From positions 1-16,073 of the forward strand of contig JAHHSR010000037.1 of NCBI GenBank assembly GCA_020025075.1: a DNA stretch of 16,073 nt, given 5' to 3'. This document shows positions 12,706-16,073 of this stretch, in pieces (position 1 is the stretch's first letter; each line of letters begins with the position of its first letter). The stretch comes from Pectinatus sp. (GTDB lineage Bacteria; Bacillota; Negativicutes; Selenomonadales; Selenomonadaceae). A model generated the notes under the pieces. That model ran no database searches, was not told where the DNA came from, and worked only from the letters and a program-made list of their open reading frames with translations. The position numbers and the translations under genes are program-made.

Positions 12706-14446
12706 ACAAATTTTAGCAGGGCGTTATGAATTGCTCGAGCGCATTGGCGATGGTGGCATGGCATCTGTTTATCGTGCGCATGACCAGCTTTTGGATCGCT
12801 ATGTGGCAATAAAAGTGCTTCATCCGCAATTTGCTGGAGATAATGATTTTATTACGCGCTTTCGCAAAGAAGCGCAAGGCGCAGCAAAATTGTCGCATGC
12901 CAACATTGTCAATATTTATGACGTTGTAGAATGGGAAAAGCAATACTTCATCGTCATGGAATATGTCGAAGGTGAAACGCTCAAAGAAAAAATCAAAAAG
13001 CAGGGACCGTTGCCTTTAGAAGAGACTCTTGACATCACGCTGCAGATTGCCGAGGCGCTTGAGCATGCGCATGCACATAATCTTATCCACTGTGATATCA
13101 AGCCCCATAATATTTTGATAAAACCCAATGGACAGGTCAAAGTGGCTGATTTTGGGATTGCTCGTGCGGCAACATCTTCAACCATGACCTATAATAGTGG
13201 CAGCGTTTTGGGCTCAGTGCACTACATTTCACCGGAACAGGCTCAGGGAAGTTCGATAACAACCAAATCGGATATTTATTCATTGGGTGTTGTAATGTAT
13301 GAAATGCTCACGGGGAAGGTCCCTTTCAGTGGTGAAAATGTCGTGAGCATTGCTCTAAAGCACCTGCAGGAAACTCCTATTCCTTTGCGTCAGCTGCGCC
13401 AAGATGTCCCGCCAGTTATTGAGGCTATTGTTTTAAAGGCGATGGATAAGGAGCCGCAAAAGAGATTTACCTGTACGCAAATGATTGCCGATATAGAGCA
13501 GGCGCAAAAGATGCTTTTTAACCGTGAAGAGGAAAGCGAAGATATTTATGCGACGCGCGTCTTACCGCATGAGCAGATAAATGAGCTCGTTTCGCGTGGG
13601 CCATCTCCTGAGGTGACGCAAGATAGGTATGTGCCGCAACAGGCAGCGCAATCGCAATCATTTGTCAAATCCAAAAAGTTTATTGCTCTTTTGGTCGTGA
13701 TTTTGCTTGCGGGCTTTTTTACGGGTGCTTTTTTGTCATTTGGAAAATTTTGGAGCACAAAAGAAATCGTCGTTCCCAATGTAGTTGGCCAAAGCATGAG
13801 CGAGGCAAAGAGTACTCTGCAAAACAGCAAACTGCGTGTTGAAGTGCAGCAGGTTTACAGTAAATCTGCTCCGGAAGGTACGGTGGTTTCGCAAACGCCG
13901 CAGGCAGGAACTAAGGTAAAAGAAGAGCGCCTCATAACAATCTATGTAAGTAAAGGTGCCAAGACCATTTCGATGATTGATGTTATGAATACAAATAAAA
14001 ATGATGCACAGGACCAGCTCATCAAAGCGGGCTTTAGGATAGGCAAGATTACACAAGAATATTCAAGCAGTCCGCAAGGGACGGTTTTGCGACAAAATCC
14101 GTTGCCAGGCACTGATGTACAAAGTGGCGCGACGGTTGACCTCGTCATCAGTAAGGGACAGCAGATAAAGACGGTATCCGTGCCTAATGTAGTTGGTAAA
14201 CTAAAGGCTACGGCCGAAGATGAAATTCAAAAAGCTGGCCTCACCGTGGGTAGCATTACGGAAAAAGCGAGCACAGAGCCTACGGGAACAGTTTTAAGCC
14301 AATCTATTGTCGGGGGCAATGTCGAAGCTAAGACGGCAATAAATCTGGTAATATCTAAAAATAAAGGCACGAAGAAGGAAGCGGTAAAGACGATTAAGAG
14401 CACGGCTCCTTCGAAGAATTCTGAGACGACAAAAAAAATTGAATAG
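12698..14446 (+). CDS. prkC: PASTA-domain Ser/Thr protein kinase (PrkC/StkP/PknB)
   Basis: The 582-residue membrane kinase senses cell-wall fragments or lipid II outside and phosphorylates cytoplasmic targets. The kinase domain (about 10-270) has GDGGMASVY at 17-25, Lys39 in VAIKVL, HCDIKPHN at 131-138, DFG at 151-153 and the SPEQ segment at 178-181. A juxtamembrane linker leads to one helix at about 328-348. Three extracellular PASTA repeats follow at about 356-420, 421-487 and 491-556, then a Lys/Ser/Thr-rich tail. The catalytic loop has HCD instead of HRD, so this is a non-RD kinase. The second PASTA repeat lacks the VPNVVG start and reads MIDVMN. GGGAG upstream supports the ATG at 12698. 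Likely partners in the same operon are the PP2C phosphatase and both FHA proteins. Confidence 0.95.
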   Translation: MAKQILAGRYELLERIGDGGMASVYRAHDQLLDRYVAIKVLHPQFAGDNDFITRFRKEAQGAAKLSHANIVNIYDVVEWEKQYFIVMEYVEGETLKEKIKKQGPLPLEETLDITLQIAEALEHAHAHNLIHCDIKPHNILIKPNGQVKVADFGIARAATSSTMTYNSGSVLGSVHYISPEQAQGSSITTKSDIYSLGVVMYEMLTGKVPFSGENVVSIALKHLQETPIPLRQLRQDVPPVIEAIVLKAMDKEPQKRFTCTQMIADIEQAQKMLFNREEESEDIYATRVLPHEQINELVSRGPSPEVTQDRYVPQQAAQSQSFVKSKKFIALLVVILLAGFFTGAFLSFGKFWSTKEIVVPNVVGQSMSEAKSTLQNSKLRVEVQQVYSKSAPEGTVVSQTPQAGTKVKEERLITIYVSKGAKTISMIDVMNTNKNDAQDQLIKAGFRIGKITQEYSSSPQGTVLRQNPLPGTDVQSGATVDLVISKGQQIKTVSVPNVVGKLKATAEDEIQKAGLTVGSITEKASTEPTGTVLSQSIVGGNVEAKTAINLVISKNKGTKKEAVKTIKSTAPSKNSETTKKIE

Positions 14447-14461
14447 TAGGAGGCAGGTACT

Positions 14462-15139
14462 TTGAAAAAGGCAGTTGTATTATTATCGGGCGGCCTTGAC
14501 TCTACGGTTTGTATGGCCGTTGCTAAAAGCGAGGGTTATGAGCTTTATCCCATAAGCTTTAATTATCATCAGCGCCACAAAATAGAGCTTGAAGGAGCAA
14601 AAAAAATAGCTGCGCATTTTGGTGCGGCTCGTCATCTGATTATTGATACGAATATGGATATGATTGGCGGGTCGGCGCTAACAGATAAAAAAATAGACGT
14701 TCCAGATAGAGAACCGACAGACGAAGATGTGCCGGTAACTTATGTGCCGGCGCGTAACTTAATTTTTCTAAGTTATGCACTAGGCTATGCAGAAGTTGTA
14801 GGGGCAGAGAGAATTTATATCGGCGTCAATGCCGTCGATTATTCTGGCTATCCCGATTGCCGTGCCGAGTTTATAGAGCGTTTTCAAGCTGTAGCCGATT
14901 ACGCCACGACAGCGTCGGCTGTCAAAAAGCAAAAAATCACGATTGCGACGCCGTTACAGGATTTATCCAAAAAGGATATTGTGCTCTTGGGGACAAAGCT
15001 CAAGGCGCCTTTAGAGCTTACGCACAGCTGCTATAACGGCGGCGAAGAAGCATGCGGCCACTGCGATAGCTGCAAATTGCGTCTGCGCGGCTTTGCTCAG
15101 GCGGGCATAAAAGACCCGATAAAATATCGAGGTGAATGA
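14462..15139 (+). CDS. queC: 7-cyano-7-deazaguanine synthase QueC
   Basis: The 225-residue ATP-dependent enzyme converts 7-carboxy-7-deazaguanine to preQ0 in queuosine synthesis. SGGLDST at 9-15 is the PP-loop. The zinc ligands are Cys190, Cys198, Cys201 and Cys204 (SCYNGG, ACGHCDSCKLR). YVPARNLIFLS near 97-107 is a family signature. Translation starts at TTG 14462, with AGGAGG at 14448-14453, 8 bases upstream. The gene is only 15 bases after prkC, with no terminator or preQ1-type riboswitch between, so it probably belongs to the same transcript. It overlaps the region of the folE2 start. queD and queE are not in the window. Confidence 0.96.
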   Translation: MKKAVVLLSGGLDSTVCMAVAKSEGYELYPISFNYHQRHKIELEGAKKIAAHFGAARHLIIDTNMDMIGGSALTDKKIDVPDREPTDEDVPVTYVPARNLIFLSYALGYAEVVGAERIYIGVNAVDYSGYPDCRAEFIERFQAVADYATTASAVKKQKITIATPLQDLSKKDIVLLGTKLKAPLELTHSCYNGGEEACGHCDSCKLRLRGFAQAGIKDPIKYRGE

Positions 15140-15140
15140 G

Positions 15141-15929
15141 ATGCTAGATGTCCAAAGCCGTGAGGATAAGCGCGGCATAGCAATTCAGCGTGTCGGCATC
15201 AGCAAGGCGGTCATTCCCTTGCGCGTCGAGGGAAATAAAGCGCGCCAGGTTACGGCTACGGTGGAAAAATTTACTGTCGATTTGCCCCATTTTGCTAAAG
15301 GTACGCACATGAGCCGTTTCATGGAAGTATTGCAGCAGTACAATGACTGTGTCTTGGATGCTGCCCTTTTGGATGCGCTTTTGACGAGTACTTTGGAAAA
15401 ACTGGCAGCCCATTGTGCCCACATAGAAATTTCTTTTAAATACTTTATCGAAAAAAAGGCGCCAGTGAGCGGTAAGGCTTCACTTTTAGACATAGACTGT
15501 GCCTTTATCGCCAGTAAAAAGAAGGGAAAATCGCTCGATTTTGCCCTTTCCTTAGCAGTTCCCGTTACTTCGCTTTGTCCGTGCAGTAAAGAGATATCCT
15601 CTTATGGTGCGCATAATCAGCGTAGTATGATTAAGACAAAAGTATATTTTCGTGCAGGGTGCTATCTGACACCTGATGAGTTAGCAGGCCTTTTGGAAGA
15701 ACAGGCTTCTTCTCCCGTTTATCCGATATTAAAGCGAAGCGATGAAAAATACGTGACGGAAAAGGCATACGATAATCCTAAATTTGTTGAAGATATTTTG
15801 CGTGATACGGTTCTTTTATTGCGAAAAAGAGAAGAAATAAGTGCTTTTGAAATTGAATGTGAGAATATGGAATCCATTCATAATCACAACGCCTACGCAT
15901 TTTATGGCGAAAGTAAGCCCAAAGAATAG
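15141..15929 (+). CDS. folE2: GTP cyclohydrolase IB, FolE2 type
   Basis: The 262-residue protein is the type IB GTP cyclohydrolase, which makes 7,8-dihydroneopterin triphosphate for folate and for the queuosine pathway. It begins with DVQSREDKRGIAIQRVG, the family's conserved start. SLCPCSKEIS around Cys146 and Cys148 holds the metal/active-site cysteine. HNHNAYA at 247-253 is the C-terminal family motif. The enzyme family does not depend strictly on zinc, and many bacteria lacking FolE rely on it. GAGGTGA at 15129-15135 favours the ATG at 15141 over a GTG at 15132. It starts two bases after the queC stop. It is the last gene before a hairpin at 15932. Confidence 0.95.
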   Translation: MLDVQSREDKRGIAIQRVGISKAVIPLRVEGNKARQVTATVEKFTVDLPHFAKGTHMSRFMEVLQQYNDCVLDAALLDALLTSTLEKLAAHCAHIEISFKYFIEKKAPVSGKASLLDIDCAFIASKKKGKSLDFALSLAVPVTSLCPCSKEISSYGAHNQRSMIKTKVYFRAGCYLTPDELAGLLEEQASSPVYPILKRSDEKYVTEKAYDNPKFVEDILRDTVLLLRKREEISAFEIECENMESIHNHNAYAFYGESKPKE

Positions 15930-15931
15930 AA

Positions 15932-15965
15932 AATAAGGCAGCATGCTTTGGCATGCTGCCTTATT
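15932..15965 (+). terminator. Hairpin terminator after folE2
   Basis: A perfect 15-base-pair stem (15932-15946 with 15951-15965) encloses the loop TTTG and begins two bases after the folE2 stop. The right arm ends CCTTATT, so the U tract is short and lies within the stem, followed by A residues. It may therefore be a less efficient terminator than the other two. Confidence 0.75.
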
Positions 15966-15995
15966 AAAAAAAATAAAAAAATATTAAAAAAATGG

Positions 15996-16024
15996 TTGAC
16001 AAGAATAGCTTATGTAGATATAAT
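15996..16024 (+). promoter_or_regulatory. Consensus promoter reading out of the window, possibly for a stable RNA
   Basis: A perfect TTGACA (15996-16001) and a perfect TATAAT (16019-16024) are separated by the ideal 17 bases. Upstream, 15966-15992 is almost pure A with a few T, like an UP element that boosts rRNA and tRNA promoters. The start would be near 16031. The 50 bases that follow hold the inverted arms AGAGCG/CGCTCT (about 16043-16066) and no start codon with a ribosome binding site. The downstream gene lies outside the window. Confidence 0.8.
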
Positions 16025-16073
16025 ATTTCTTGCGCTCGAGAGAGCGGCAAGCACAAAGCGCTCTGGTCGATAA

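Noticed and set aside
14447..14461. preQ1 riboswitch before queC
   Set aside because: Only 15 bases separate prkC and queC, holding just the ribosome binding site and spacer, too little for an aptamer.

Overview
The window looks like an ordinary chromosomal stretch from an anaerobic bacterium of moderate GC content. Several traits point to a Firmicutes lineage, most likely Negativicutes (Selenomonas/Veillonella/Phascolarctobacterium type): strong AGGAGG-type ribosome binding sites, subunits of a sodium-pumping decarboxylase beside a dicarboxylate transporter, rubrerythrin, and a DUF116-rsmB-rlmN block near a PASTA-kinase cluster. The taxonomic placement is inference from gene content, not from a marker gene. 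I see no insertion sequence, prophage, CRISPR array or transfer genes.

Layout. (1) 2-120: a tRNA-Arg(CCG) gene on the minus strand with its own promoter. (2) 227-3381: an operon for an SLC13/DASS carboxylate transporter, a small OadG/MmdD-type delta subunit, an OadB/MmdB-type sodium-pumping beta subunit and a short ORF whose start resembles a biotin-carrier subunit. It ends at a strong terminator. The carboxyltransferase alpha subunit and a complete biotin carrier are absent. (3) about 3424-7365: a possibly structured leader, then a DEDDh exonuclease, a DUF116 membrane protein, rsmB and rlmN, ending at a bidirectional terminator. (4) 7382-8002, minus strand: rubrerythrin with a perfect-hexamer promoter and a candidate operator. 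(5) 8031-15965: a long, tightly overlapped operon of an fhaA-like gene, an fhaB-like gene, a PP2C phosphatase, an FtsW/RodA polymerase, a PBP transpeptidase, a PASTA kinase, queC and folE2, followed by a hairpin. (6) 15996-16073: a consensus promoter with an A-tract upstream, reading out of the window, possibly for a stable RNA.

How the genes fit together. Region 2 is probably a sodium circuit: carboxylate enters with sodium, and decarboxylation of a derived acid drives sodium out. Region 3 groups two ribosomal-RNA methyltransferases with a poorly understood cysteine-rich membrane protein. Region 5 joins a phosphorylation switch (PASTA kinase, PP2C phosphatase, two FHA readers) to a SEDS/PBP pair for septal or lateral peptidoglycan synthesis. 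At its end are two enzymes of the queuosine branch, FolE2 also serving folate synthesis.

The most notable points are the incomplete decarboxylase operon with a biotin-carrier-like remnant, the actinobacterial-style FHA/PASTA cluster with queC-folE2 where rsgA would often be, the back-to-back rubrerythrin and cell-wall operon promoters, and the unexplained leader before the exonuclease. I found nothing that I could defend as a wholly new system.
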